Program-made: the position numbers and the translations under genes | Assembly (NCBI RefSeq): GCF_945870625.1 | Contig: NZ_CAMBTS010000002.1 | Location: 18,379-82,378 of the forward strand | Direction: 5' to 3' | Length of the DNA stretch: 64,000 nucleotides | From: Novosphingobium sp. Chol11 | GTDB lineage: Bacteria; Pseudomonadota; Alphaproteobacteria; Sphingomonadales; Sphingomonadaceae | Part shown: in pieces, positions 17,451-26,252 of the stretch | How the letters are laid out: each line of letters begins with the position of its first letter | Position numbering within the stretch: the stretch's first letter is position 1 | Notes under the pieces: generated by a model | Databases searched by the model: none | The model's input: only the letters and a program-made list of their open reading frames with translations | Told to the model about the DNA's origin: nothing

Positions 17451-18377
17451 TCAGCTTGGCATTGAACTGGCAAAGGCCGCGACCGCGCGGCGCATGATAT
17501 GATCGGCGGTGGGGAAAGCGGCGCGCATGGTCGCCAGCCCGTGGATCAGGCCTTTTGCCTCGATGAAATGCACCTCGATGCCCTGCTGGGCGATGCCGGC
17601 CGCGAGCGCCCGGCCCTGATCGCGCAAGGGATCGAGCCCGGCCGTGACGAGCACGGTCGGCGGAAGTCCGGCGGGGATCGGGTGGAGCACGGGCGAGGCA
17701 GCGGTGCCCCCGGCATCTGCCGCTTCCGGCAGATAATCCGCCACGAACCGGTCGAGCAGCTTGCGATCAAGGATGTAGCCCTCGGCGAGATCCTGATAAG
17801 ACCCATGGTCAGGGCTGGTACAATCGACCCAGGGGTAGATGAGCAACTGCGCCAGAACGCCGCCGGGCCCCATGGCGCTGGCCACGTAGAAAGCAAGATT
17901 GCCCCCCGCGCTGTCGCCGGCCACGGCAAGGCCCGTCACAGGCGCTTCCAGTGCGGACGGGCCCGCCAACACGAAGCGCGCGGCTGCCAGGCAATCGTCG
18001 TGGGCGGCAGGGAACGGGTGCTCGGGCGCGAGACGATAATCCACCGCCACCACGCGCAGCCCGGTCTCGGCCGCAATCATCGCGCAGAGCGGATGGTGCG
18101 TCTCCAGATCGCCGATCACCCAGCCGCCGCCATGCATATAAAGGATGACCGGACCGGCCTTGGCCTCGCCGGGGAAATAGGCGCGCAGCGGGCAGCTTGC
18201 GCCGTCCACATCGGTCCAGCGCACGCTAGGCTCGAGCGGCGCATCGAATGCGGCGCCCATCTGCTGATAGGTGGTGCGCATGTCCGCCGCCGAAAGATCG
18301 GCCAGATGCGGGCCGCCTTGCTCGGCGCCTGCCGCAAGCACAGCGGCGACCTCGGGCAGGATAAAGGGCTGCTCCAT
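17451..18377 (-). CDS. Alpha/beta hydrolase, hormone-sensitive-lipase family esterase
   Basis: A 308-residue HSL-type esterase. The oxyanion-hole motif is YMHGGGWVIGD, the nucleophile elbow is GDSAGGNLAFY, and the acid and His are in VLVTAGLDPLRDQG and GLIHGLATM. The start MEQPFILPEV (18377) has GGGAG 8 nt upstream. Just upstream, in another frame, lies a signal-peptide-like reading (LTLALTLALTLAA) built on a 12-bp tandem repeat, so a frameshifted former N-terminus cannot be excluded. It lies 88 bp upstream of the TonB receptor gene on the same strand. Confidence 0.87.
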   Translation of the reverse strand: MEQPFILPEVAAVLAAGAEQGGPHLADLSAADMRTTYQQMGAAFDAPLEPSVRWTDVDGASCPLRAYFPGEAKAGPVILYMHGGGWVIGDLETHHPLCAMIAAETGLRVVAVDYRLAPEHPFPAAHDDCLAAARFVLAGPSALEAPVTGLAVAGDSAGGNLAFYVASAMGPGGVLAQLLIYPWVDCTSPDHGSYQDLAEGYILDRKLLDRFVADYLPEAADAGGTAASPVLHPIPAGLPPTVLVTAGLDPLRDQGRALAAGIAQQGIEVHFIEAKGLIHGLATMRAAFPTADHIMRRAVAAFASSMPS

Positions 18378-18704
18378 CACGAGGCTCCCGCTTTGCAGCG
18401 TGACAAACCGGGCCGACGAGCGGCATTGCGGCAAGGGTCAGCGCCAAAGTCAGCGCCAAGGTCAGTGTCGGTCTGCTGCGGCGAGGAAGGCGCAGCATAG
18501 CCCTGTCCCGCACCGGCCAAGACCTTACCAAATCTCTGTGAGATAACGATTCCCCCGAATTTTCTTCTGATTAGGCAGAAAGCTAGGCAGTTTCGATTCG
18601 CTGCGCCATGACGCTGCTCGCCAAGTTATTGACGGATGTGGCCAGTGCCCGCTACTCTGCACGGAAGAGGATTGTATAATAATAATCGAGAGAGGGACGG
18701 CGTC
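18378..18704. other. Intergenic region between esterase (-) and AraC regulator (+), with tandem repeat and promoter-like boxes
   Basis: No gene is supported here. It holds an imperfect 12-bp tandem repeat (gtcagcgccaa units near 18436-18465). A sigma70-like pair TTGACG (18629-18634) and TACTCT (18653-18658) is spaced 18 bp and points to the AraC gene. A TATAAT lies at 18675-18680. The AraC ATG has AGAGGGA about 9 nt upstream. Confidence 0.4.
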
Positions 18705-19733
18705 ATGGACTCCAACGCACTCTACGCAACATTGCCGGATCTGAGCGCGCGGATCATGTGCAATGCGCTGGTCAACGAGTTCAAGGTCGATTGGGAAACG
18801 TTCTGCCGCAACAGCCAGATCCGGCCTGTTCGCTTTGACGAACAGGCGCGCGATTTGCTCGCGCAGGAAGAAATGCTGCTCCAGCACGCTTTCGCCGATT
18901 GCACCGCAAACACACGGAACATCTGGTTCGACGTCGGTTTGCGCTACCGGGCCATCAAGTATGGCGAGCTTGGCCTCGCCATGATGACCGCGCGGACGCT
19001 GGGCGAGGCGCTGGAGATCGCCTGCCGCTGCCAATCGCTTACGTATTCGTTGATCAACTATCGCTTTGCCTCTGCGCCGAACGGGGCCTGCGCGTTGATC
19101 GGCAGCTGCGGCAAACTTTCCGAGCAACTGCACGATTTCACCCATTACCGCGATCTTGGCGCGATCCGCACCTTGATTGCCGATCTGATGGGTGGGGACC
19201 TGCCGCTTGAACGCGTCACCCTAACCACACCGCCGCCGCCAAACTGGTCGCGGCTGCGCCAGCATTTTTCCTGTCCGGTCGAATTCAATGCCGACCAGAC
19301 GCAGTGGCTGTTCCGGCCGGGCGCCGCCAGCCTGCCGCTGCCACTCGCGGATAGCGATCTCCTGATGCTTTATAGCTCACGCTGCGACTCCATGCTCAAG
19401 CGCGCGCAAGCCGACTCCACGATCAAGGCCCGGCTGGCGGCCCAGCTCAGCCGCACCAATGGCGAATTCCTGACTGCAGGCGAAGCTGCGCGCCTGCTCG
19501 CGCTTTCCGAGCGGACGCTGCACCGGCGGCTGGCCGAAGAAGGAACGCGGTTTTCGGCGATGGTGGACGAGGCACGCTATGGCCGCGCGCGCGAACTGCT
19601 GATGGATCGGCGCATGACGATCGAGGGGATTGCCTTCGCGGTCGGCTTTGCCGAACCATCGAGTTTCTCGCGCGCATTCAAACGGTGGTCGGGGATGGGC
19701 GCGCTGGAATATCGGCGGCAACGTCAGGGTTAG
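18705..19733 (+). CDS. AraC-family transcriptional regulator (arabinose-binding-domain subtype)
   Basis: 342 residues. The N-terminal ~200 residues fit the AraC 'arabinose-binding' effector domain found in OruR- and MmsR-like regulators. The C-terminal helix-turn-helix contains TAGEAARLLALSERTLHRRL and GIAFAVGFAEPSSFSRAFKR, the AraC signature. The start at 18705 is preferred to the track's 18636 because of the preceding AGAGGGA. Likely targets are the adjacent esterase, TonB receptor and BVMO genes (inference from position). Confidence 0.9.
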   Translation: MDSNALYATLPDLSARIMCNALVNEFKVDWETFCRNSQIRPVRFDEQARDLLAQEEMLLQHAFADCTANTRNIWFDVGLRYRAIKYGELGLAMMTARTLGEALEIACRCQSLTYSLINYRFASAPNGACALIGSCGKLSEQLHDFTHYRDLGAIRTLIADLMGGDLPLERVTLTTPPPPNWSRLRQHFSCPVEFNADQTQWLFRPGAASLPLPLADSDLLMLYSSRCDSMLKRAQADSTIKARLAAQLSRTNGEFLTAGEAARLLALSERTLHRRLAEEGTRFSAMVDEARYGRARELLMDRRMTIEGIAFAVGFAEPSSFSRAFKRWSGMGALEYRRQRQG

Positions 19734-19744
19734 GGCCAGAAAAA

Positions 19745-19790
19745 GGGCCAGCCCCCCTCGATCCGCCTCAGGATCGAGGGGGGCTGGCCC
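19745..19790. terminator. Perfect 20-bp inverted repeat between convergent genes, bidirectional terminator
   Basis: GGGCCAGCCCCCCTCGATCC and its exact complement enclose the loop GCCTCA. On the minus strand the stem is followed by TTTT. It separates the AraC gene (+) from the BVMO-like gene (-). Confidence 0.75.
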
Positions 19791-19810
19791 AGCTTTGTCG
19801 CGGCACTTGC

Positions 19811-21391
19811 TCAGCTATAGGCAAACTCTTCGCCATCGAGATTGATCGCGGGGATATCGACCGCCTCGCGCCAATAGTCTTGCGTGTGGCGCCATTCGGG
19901 TTGCTCGCCAAGCCGCTTGGGCAGCTTGTCCATATCGCGCACCAAGTAGCTCGGATTGAAGTTATCGTCCTCGATCCACGGCATCAGCGTCTCGCCCGCC
20001 AGCCCAGCCGGCACCACAATGTTCACCTTCGCCGCACCCTTCGCATCCATATGGCGCAGCAGCTCGCACACGAAATCGCCCAGCAGATCGACCCGCAGCG
20101 TCCACGCCGCGCGGAAATAGCCGAACACCCACGCCATGTTCGGCACGCCTTCGAACATCATGCCGCGATAGGTCGCCTTCTGCGACCAATCGACCGGCAC
20201 GCCGTCCACCTCGAAAGCGATGCCGCCCATCACCAGCAGATTGAAGCCGGTCGCCGCAACGACGATATCGGCTTCCAGATCCTTGCCCGAGCTGAGCTGG
20301 ATGCCGCCGGGAGTGAAGTGGTCAATGGTATCGGTCACCGCCGAGACTTTGCCCTCGCGGATGCGCTCAAACATGTCGCCATCGGGGATGAAGGCCAGGC
20401 GCTGTTGCCACGGCCGGTATGTCGGGGTGAAATCGGGCTCGAACTGGAAGTCCGGTCCGGCATACTGGCGGATCAGTTCCTTCAGTTCTTCGAACACCAT
20501 GTCGGGCTCTTCGCGCGCCCGGCGGTCTAGCATTTTGAGGTTGTGCAGATAATCGAGCCGCACACAGCGGTGCACGGTATCCTCGTCCACGCCGATTTCG
20601 CGCAGCCGGTCGGCCAGATCGCTGCGGTTGGGGTAGCAATAGAAATAGGTCGGCGAGCGCTGCAGCATGGTGACGTGCTCTGCCTTGTCCGCCATCGCCG
20701 GGATCACCGTCGCGGCGGTCGCGCCCGAGCCGATAACCACGACCTTTTTGCCGGTGTAATCGATATCGTCGGTCCACTTCTGCGCGTGAACGAGCAAGCC
20801 CTTGAAGTCGCCCGCACCCGGCCATGCCGGCAGGTAGGGGTTCTCGTGGTCGTAGTAGCCTTGGCACATCCACAGGAAGTTGGCGCGGTAAGTCGGCCCC
20901 GCAGCCCCGCCCGGGGTGCGCGTCTCGACCGTCCAGAGCTTTTCTGCGCTCGACCATGAGCAGCGGTTGATCACCGTGCTGAAGCGGATCGACGAATCCA
21001 GATCGTTCTCGGCCAGAACATCGCGCAGATACTTGCGGATTTCCTCTGCCGTGGCGATTGGCGGGCCGATCCACGGCTTGAACCGGTAACCAAAGGTGTA
21101 AAGGTCAGAATCCGACCGTGCCCCGGGGTATTTGTGCGTGTGCCAGGTGCCGCCGATATCGTCCTTGGCCTCCAGAATGGCAAAGCTCTTGCCGGGCAAC
21201 TGGGTCTTCAGATGATAGGCGCTGCCAATGCCGGAAATGCCTGCGCCGATGATCAGGACATCGAAATCCTGAACCCCGCTGGCGACATCTTGCTGCTGTC
21301 TTTCCATCACTTCGGTCACATCAAACTCCACTTCGGTCCCAGCCCGGTCACGGTAACGGTTTGGCGGGGAGGCAATCAGGATAGTCGTCAT
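19811..21391 (-). CDS. Flavin-dependent monooxygenase, Baeyer-Villiger type
   Basis: The FAD-binding motif is LIIGAGISGIGSAYHL and the NADPH Rossmann motif is VVVIGSGATAATVIPAM. The BVMO fingerprint F-x-G-x3-H-x3-W is present in FKGLLVHAQKW. It should oxygenate a ketone to an ester or lactone, or act as a related flavoprotein monooxygenase. I take the ATG at 21391 (526 aa); the downstream ATG at 21307 (498 aa, MERQQQDVASGVQDFDV) gives a more typical length and is equally possible. It is divergent from the isoquinoline-oxidoreductase-type genes. Confidence 0.88.
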   Translation of the reverse strand: MTTILIASPPNRYRDRAGTEVEFDVTEVMERQQQDVASGVQDFDVLIIGAGISGIGSAYHLKTQLPGKSFAILEAKDDIGGTWHTHKYPGARSDSDLYTFGYRFKPWIGPPIATAEEIRKYLRDVLAENDLDSSIRFSTVINRCSWSSAEKLWTVETRTPGGAAGPTYRANFLWMCQGYYDHENPYLPAWPGAGDFKGLLVHAQKWTDDIDYTGKKVVVIGSGATAATVIPAMADKAEHVTMLQRSPTYFYCYPNRSDLADRLREIGVDEDTVHRCVRLDYLHNLKMLDRRAREEPDMVFEELKELIRQYAGPDFQFEPDFTPTYRPWQQRLAFIPDGDMFERIREGKVSAVTDTIDHFTPGGIQLSSGKDLEADIVVAATGFNLLVMGGIAFEVDGVPVDWSQKATYRGMMFEGVPNMAWVFGYFRAAWTLRVDLLGDFVCELLRHMDAKGAAKVNIVVPAGLAGETLMPWIEDDNFNPSYLVRDMDKLPKRLGEQPEWRHTQDYWREAVDIPAINLDGEEFAYS

Positions 21392-21580
21392 GCACGCCCC
21401 GCGATGCAAGGTCGCAAGCCGCCAACAAACTGGCCGGGTTCGCCATTTGGCAGGGCTTCTTGCCGCGCCGAACTTGCCGCCGGTTCGCTTGCCCAAGATG
21501 TCTGTGGCCATGCCCGATATGGGTTGCTATACGCAACCTTATGGCGAAGACGCACGTAAGCGTGCACGGGGGCAGGCAGC

Positions 21581-22054
21581 ATGGCAATCGAAGCAAAGGT
21601 CAACGGCAAGCCGGTGTCGTTCGAAGGAGAAACGGATACGCCGCTGCTCTGGGCGATCCGCGAAGAACTGGGCATGACGGGCACGAAGTTCGGTTGCGGA
21701 ATTGCCGCTTGCGGGGCCTGCAGCGTGCATATCGATGGCCAGATCGCCCGCTCGTGCAGCGTGCCGATCAGCGATGTGGCCGGCAAATCGATCACCACGA
21801 TCGAAGGGTTGGCCGCCGCAGATGGCAAGCTGACCGCGTTGCAGGCCGCATGGATCGCGCATCAGGTGCCGCAGTGCGGCTATTGCCAATCGGGCCAGAT
21901 CATGGCGGCGGCGGCGCTGCTCGCGGCCACCCCCAAGCCAAGCGATGCGCAGATTGACGCCGCAATGACCAATATTTGCCGCTGCGGCACCTATCCCCGC
22001 ATCCGCGCGGCGATCCACGACGTAGCTGGCAACGCCGCCGCCGTTCAGGCCTGA
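21581..22054 (+). CDS. iorA: (2Fe-2S) subunit of isoquinoline 1-oxidoreductase-type molybdoenzyme
   Basis: A 157-residue ferredoxin-like subunit of the xanthine dehydrogenase family. The plant-type cluster motif is [20 protein letters not shown] followed by C, and the second [2Fe-2S] site is in [10 protein letters not shown] with [10 protein letters not shown]. It passes electrons from the molybdenum subunit encoded 12 bp downstream. The symbol follows the family; the real substrate may be another N-heterocycle or an aldehyde. Confidence 0.88.
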   Translation: MAIEAKVNGKPVSFEGETDTPLLWAIREELGMTGTKFGCGIAACGACSVHIDGQIARSCSVPISDVAGKSITTIEGLAAADGKLTALQAAWIAHQVPQCGYCQSGQIMAAAALLAATPKPSDAQIDAAMTNICRCGTYPRIRAAIHDVAGNAAAVQA

Positions 22055-22066
22055 GGAGACAAGCAG

Positions 22067-24265
22067 ATGGGCATGATCCGTAGAGCGTTCCTCGTGGGCG
22101 GAGCCGCTGTGATCGGCGGCGGGGTGTTTGCGATCAAGTACGCCGACGGCGCGGCGGAATCGTCGGCAGCGGCGATGACCAATGGCAAGGACGGGCACAA
22201 CTTCGCCACCTGGCTGCGCATCGGCGAAGACGACACCGTCACGCTTTATTCGCCGCACACCGATATCGGGCAGGGATCGAACACGGGCCTTGGGCAGATG
22301 CTGGCCGAGGAGCTCGATGCCGCGTGGGACAAGATCGCGGTGGTTTCTGCGCCTGCCGAATCCCCCTTTGCCAATGTCGTGCTCGGGCGCGGCTTCCTTA
22401 GCGAGATGAGCGGTTATCCCGGGATCGTCGCCTCGCTGCCCGAATCGCTTCTGTCGATGGTCGCGCGTTCGATGAACCTGCAGATCACTGGCGGTTCTTC
22501 CGCGCTGCGCTTTACCGGCGAGCGCGGGTTTCGCGTGATCGGCGCGGCGACGCGCATGGCGCTGGTCGAAACGGCGGCCAAACGGCTGGGGGTTCCCGCA
22601 GCCGAGCTGACCACGGCGGACAGCAAGGTCCTTCACGCCAAGACCGGCCGCGCGCTGCGCTATGGCGAACTGGCCGCCGAGGCCGCGACCCGCTCGCTCG
22701 ATACCGCTCCGGCGCTGAAAGCCGCAAAGGATTTCCGCTATATCGGCAAGTCGGTGCCGCGCTTTGACATCCCCGCCAAAGTCGATGGCACCGCGCAATA
22801 TGGCATGGATGTGATCAAGCCCGATATGCGTGTGGCCACGGTGATCGCCGCGCCCGTGCGCGGCGGCAAGCTGCTATCGGTCGATGCCGCGCCCGCCATG
22901 GCGATCAAGGGCGTCGAGAAGGTGATCAGCCTCGATAGCGCGGTGGTCGTCGTGGCCAGGGGATATTGGCAGGCGCTCAAAGGCGCGCGCGCGCTCCAGC
23001 CCAAATTCAGCGATGGCGGCAACGAAAAGATCTGGACGGCCAATATCTTTGCCGAGCAGGACAAGCTGCGCGTCGCTGGCAAGCCGGACAAGACCGTGGG
23101 CAATGGCGATGTCGAGGCCGGGTTCATGACTGCCGGCGCGAAGCTGGTCGAGGCTGATTACAAGCTGCCATTCCTGCACCACGCGATGATGGAGCCGTTC
23201 GCGCTGACCGCGCATTTCAAGGATGGCAAGCTCGATGTCTGGGGCGGGCTGCAGGATCCGCTGGGATCGAAGATGCAGGCGGCCAAGGCCGCTGGCCTCG
23301 CCGCTGACAAGGTCACCTTCCACCCGATGCTGATTGGCGGCAGTTTTGGCCGCCGCTTGCCCATGTATACCGAGATCGTCGATCAAGTGGCGCGCACTGC
23401 GATGCAGGTGCCGTATCCGGTCAAGCTGATCTGGTCGCGCGAGGAAGAAGTGAAACAAGGCGCCTATCGCCCGCAAAGTTCGGCCAAGCTAAAAGCCGCG
23501 CTGACGGCGGATGGCAAGATCGCGGCCTGGAGCTACGATTTTGCCCAGCCCGAAGACGGTCTGCGCGAAGTGCCGCTGTTTTACGATCTGCCCGCAGCCA
23601 CACGGCGGCATTTCAAACAGGTGTCCAACCAGACAGTGGGCGCTTGGCGCTCGGTCAACGCGACGCAGCACGGCTTTTTTGCCGAAAGCTTCATCGACGA
23701 GTTGGCGCATGCCGCCGGGGCCGATCCCTTCGAATTCCGCAAGCGCCACCTGAAGCCCGGCTCGCGCCATCTCGCGGTGCTGGAAGAAGCGGCCAAGCGC
23801 AGCGGCTGGGGAACTCCGCTCCCCGCCGGCACCGGACGCGGCATCGCCATTGTGGAATGTTTCGAGACGATCGCCGCGCATGTTGTCGAGGCAACGCTGA
23901 AGGATGATGGCACGCCGAAAGTCTTGAAAGTGACCGCGGTTGTCGATTGCGGCACCGTGGTGAACCCGGTCAATGCGGAGGCGCAAGTCATGGGCGGTAT
24001 CGTCATGGGCCTTTCCACCGCGATCAGCGAAGCGATCACGCTCGAAAAGGGCATCGTCGTGCAGAGCAATTTCAATGATTATGAAGTGCTCAAGCTTGCC
24101 GATACCCCAGCGATCGATATCCATTTCCTGAGCAGCAGCGCCGCGATGGGCGGTCTTGGCGAGCCCGGTCTGCCGCCCGCCGCGCCCGCGCTAGCCAATG
24201 CGCTGTTCGCTGCCACCGGCAAACGCGTGCGTCAGCTGCCGATCGGTGTGCAAGCAAAGGCCTGA
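22067..24265 (+). CDS. iorB: Molybdopterin-binding subunit of isoquinoline 1-oxidoreductase type, Tat-exported
   Basis: A 732-residue large subunit of the xanthine dehydrogenase superfamily. The N-terminus MIRRAFLVGGAAVIGGG is a twin-arginine-like leader, so the holoenzyme probably acts in the periplasm. Two molybdopterin-binding modules are visible, with GGLQDPLGSKMQAAKAAG, GGSFGRRLPMYTEIVDQVAR, and the conserved GGLGEPGLPPAAPALANALF near the C-terminus (catalytic Glu region). It hydroxylates an N-heterocycle or aldehyde. Cofactor-insertion genes (xdhC type) are not adjacent. Confidence 0.88.
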   Translation: MGMIRRAFLVGGAAVIGGGVFAIKYADGAAESSAAAMTNGKDGHNFATWLRIGEDDTVTLYSPHTDIGQGSNTGLGQMLAEELDAAWDKIAVVSAPAESPFANVVLGRGFLSEMSGYPGIVASLPESLLSMVARSMNLQITGGSSALRFTGERGFRVIGAATRMALVETAAKRLGVPAAELTTADSKVLHAKTGRALRYGELAAEAATRSLDTAPALKAAKDFRYIGKSVPRFDIPAKVDGTAQYGMDVIKPDMRVATVIAAPVRGGKLLSVDAAPAMAIKGVEKVISLDSAVVVVARGYWQALKGARALQPKFSDGGNEKIWTANIFAEQDKLRVAGKPDKTVGNGDVEAGFMTAGAKLVEADYKLPFLHHAMMEPFALTAHFKDGKLDVWGGLQDPLGSKMQAAKAAGLAADKVTFHPMLIGGSFGRRLPMYTEIVDQVARTAMQVPYPVKLIWSREEEVKQGAYRPQSSAKLKAALTADGKIAAWSYDFAQPEDGLREVPLFYDLPAATRRHFKQVSNQTVGAWRSVNATQHGFFAESFIDELAHAAGADPFEFRKRHLKPGSRHLAVLEEAAKRSGWGTPLPAGTGRGIAIVECFETIAAHVVEATLKDDGTPKVLKVTAVVDCGTVVNPVNAEAQVMGGIVMGLSTAISEAITLEKGIVVQSNFNDYEVLKLADTPAIDIHFLSSSAAMGGLGEPGLPPAAPALANALFAATGKRVRQLPIGVQAKA

Positions 24266-24582
24266 ACCCTAAAGCACTTTCCAGCCGCGTCTCACCGGGG
24301 CGCGGAAACTTGCTTCTCGGATCGGCTTCACGGTGTCATCCTGATCGCCGGGCCATTGCCGCTCGGCCAAGTTGGGCGGCCTGCGACCATCGCCGCAGCA
24401 CCGCGCTCACGGCGCTGACTCCTCCCGAAGTTCCGCCGCATGGCGCGTTGCGGGCCGGAAAAAATGCCTTTCTGGGATAGTCGTTTTTTGATAATCGCTA
24501 CACTATGGTTCTATCACGAACCGTGCGCACAGGGCCGAAGGCGGCTACGTTCGGTGGGTTTGCAGCCAAGAGGAATGACACA
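24266..24582. other. Intergenic region upstream of the cytochrome c gene
   Basis: 317 bp without a convincing ORF or RNA gene. A possible promoter, TTGATA (24488-24493), 17 bp, CTATCA (24511-24516), points to the cytochrome gene. Nothing else is recognised. Confidence 0.3.
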
Positions 24583-25131
24583 ATGAAGGCAGTATCAAAC
24601 AATCGTTTTGGGCTTTTGGTGATCGGCGTTGCAGTAAGCACGCTGGCGCTTTCCGCATGCGGCGGCGCGAAGCAGGAAGAAGCAAGCGCGGACGCAGCGC
24701 CAGCGGCTGATGCAGCCCCTGCAGCACCCGCCGCAGATGCAGCCGCCGCACCGGCAGCAGCCCCGGCAGCAGCCGCAGTTGCCGCCGACAACACCGACAC
24801 GACCGACGGCCTCAAGTATGCCAGCTATACCGGCGATGCGGCCAAGGGCCTTGCTGCGTTCGCCACGTGCAAGACCTGCCATGCAGTCGAAGAAGGCGCG
24901 AACCGCATCGGGCCGTCGCTGCACAAGATTGTCGGCCGTGCGGCGGGCACCGTTGCGGGCTACACTTACTCGGCAGCCAACAAGAACAGCGGCATCACCT
25001 GGTCAGAAGCCAAGCTGTTCCAGTACCTCGAAAAGCCGGCACGCGTTGTGCCGGGCACGAAGATGTCGTTTGCCGGTTGGTCTGATCCGCAGAAGCGCGC
25101 GGACGTGATCGCCTACCTCAAGACCATCTGA
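24583..25131 (+). CDS. Class I cytochrome c lipoprotein with Ala/Pro linker
   Basis: 182 residues. The N-terminus ends in a lipobox (LALSAC), so the protein should be membrane-anchored facing the periplasm. A ~45-residue Ala/Pro spacer follows, then a cytochrome c2-like domain with heme site CKTCH and axial Met in GTKMSFAGW. The start at 24583 has AGAGGA upstream. Its position at the PGC edge makes it a candidate electron carrier between the bc1 complex and PufC or the reaction centre, but it could equally serve respiration. Confidence 0.88.
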   Translation: MKAVSNNRFGLLVIGVAVSTLALSACGGAKQEEASADAAPAADAAPAAPAADAAAAPAAAPAAAAVAADNTDTTDGLKYASYTGDAAKGLAAFATCKTCHAVEEGANRIGPSLHKIVGRAAGTVAGYTYSAANKNSGITWSEAKLFQYLEKPARVVPGTKMSFAGWSDPQKRADVIAYLKTI

Positions 25132-25139
25132 TGGCGTGT

Positions 25140-25169
25140 GCGGCCCGGGGACAATCGTCTCCGGGCCGC
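25140..25169. terminator. Hairpin after the cytochrome c gene
   Basis: GCGGCCCGGGGAC pairs with GTCTCCGGGCCGC (one wobble) around AATC, 9 bp after the stop codon. There is no T-tract, so termination efficiency is uncertain. Confidence 0.5.
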
Positions 25170-25217
25170 ATGAGCACCCGCGACAACCGCTTGGTTGCGC
25201 CGTGATGTGTAACGCAG

Positions 25218-25505
25218 CTAACGCTTGTGCCGCGCAAGATCGGCAAGATGGACCGGAAACGACATCAACAGCGGCGCAGCAATCCAGACCCAGCCCCATC
25301 CACTGAGCGCGGCGCGCAGCGCCACCAGCATCAGCGCCCCGGGGGCCAGCCGCAACGCAGCATCGGCCATGCGCCAGCGCCCCGCGGTGACCAACCAGCC
25401 AAATTCGAAGACGATCACCGCCAGCACCACATCGGCGGCGCGTCCGCTGGCGAAAAACCCGGCCATAGCTTGCGCAGCGCTTCCGGCCAAAACGCTCAGG
25501 GCCAT
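25218..25505 (-). CDS. Small membrane protein downstream of tspO, unknown function
   Basis: A 95-residue, three-helix hydrophobic protein (MALSVLAGSAAQAMAGFF start, VVLAVIVFEFGWLVTAG helix, WVWIAAPLLMSFPVHLADL C-terminal helix). The ATG at 25505 lies 5 bp after the tspO stop, so it is the last gene of the bchG operon. I do not recognise a family. Its placement suggests a role linked to bacteriochlorophyll or membrane assembly, without proof. Confidence 0.65.
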   Translation of the reverse strand: MALSVLAGSAAQAMAGFFASGRAADVVLAVIVFEFGWLVTAGRWRMADAALRLAPGALMLVALRAALSGWGWVWIAAPLLMSFPVHLADLARHKR

Positions 25506-25510
25506 CAGAC

Positions 25511-25996
25511 TCAGGGGAACGGTCCGTTCAAACGGACGACCATCAGATTGAGATACCCGGCGAAACTCACCCACAACAAATAAGGGAGGAGGAGCAGCGC
25601 GGCGACCTTTGATCGGCGCGAGGTGAGGATCACCAGCGCTGCAATCGACAACCACAAGCCCACTACCTCAACCAGCGCCCAATCCGGCCGGTGAAAACGG
25701 AAGAACAGGAAGCTCCACAGCAGATTGAGAAAGCCGTTCAGCGCGAACCATCCGATCAGCCATTCGCGCTCGCGCCAATCAGGGGTGGCGAGCCAGGCGT
25801 TGACCCCCGCGATCGCGATCAGCGCGAAAATGATCGTCCAGCCAATCGCATAAACGAAATCGGGCGGGGCCCACGCCGGTTGGGCGAGGCTGCGATACCA
25901 TGGACCGATTTCGGTGATCGTCGCGCCCATGATCGCGACCGCGAAGGCCACCAAGGCAGCGATCACAACGGGGAACAGCCATGCGCGGTCGGTCAT
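25511..25996 (-). CDS. tspO: TspO/MBR family tryptophan-rich sensory protein
   Basis: A 161-residue five-helix membrane protein. It has the TspO signatures PWYRSLAQPAWAPPDFVYAI and LNLLWSFLFFRFHRPDWALV, plus several conserved Trp. TspO binds porphyrins and, in Rhodobacter, negatively influences photosynthesis gene expression. It starts 5 bp after the stop of the bchP remnant, inside the bchG-pucC-bchP operon, consistent with a tetrapyrrole-related role. Confidence 0.93.
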   Translation of the reverse strand: MTDRAWLFPVVIAALVAFAVAIMGATITEIGPWYRSLAQPAWAPPDFVYAIGWTIIFALIAIAGVNAWLATPDWREREWLIGWFALNGFLNLLWSFLFFRFHRPDWALVEVVGLWLSIAALVILTSRRSKVAALLLLPYLLWVSFAGYLNLMVVRLNGPFP

Positions 25997-26000
25997 GGGT

Positions 26001-26252
26001 TCACCGCGCCGTCTGCAACACGTGGCGCATATCTTTGAAGAAGATGCGCAGATAGGCCATCGGGCGCGCGTAGACGAGCTTCTTGTTCATATCGGCGGGC
26101 CACAGCAGGTTCTGCACATCGCGGTTGTCGCACATGCACGGGATATTGACAGCTATATCCCACGGCCCGATCATCCGCGCCATCATCGAACGGCCGACGA
26201 CCACCCAATCGTAAACGGCAGGTTCGCCGACGCTCCGGCCAGCAAGGCTCAT
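26001..26252 (-). pseudogene. bchP: Internally deleted remnant of geranylgeranyl bacteriochlorophyll reductase (bchP)
   Basis: An 83-codon open frame. It begins at an ATG overlapping the pucC stop (ATGA) and reads EPAVYDWVVVG, like the FAD-motif start of BchP (YDVVVVGGGPAG). Instead of continuing with GGGPAG it goes on to RSMMARMIGPW, then DNRDVQNLLW, MNKKLVYARPMAYLRIFFKD, which I recognise as the BchP C-terminal tail (about 400 aa is normal). Roughly 300 central residues, including the FAD and substrate domains, are absent. The place in the order bchG-pucC-bchP matches intact PGCs. It cannot be catalytically functional; translation may survive to couple to tspO. Confidence 0.7.

Noticed and set aside
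25180-25200. Small hairpin GCGACAACC/GGTTGCGC near the end of the tspO operon
   Set aside because: Short, bulged and without a T-tract; not enough to call a terminator.
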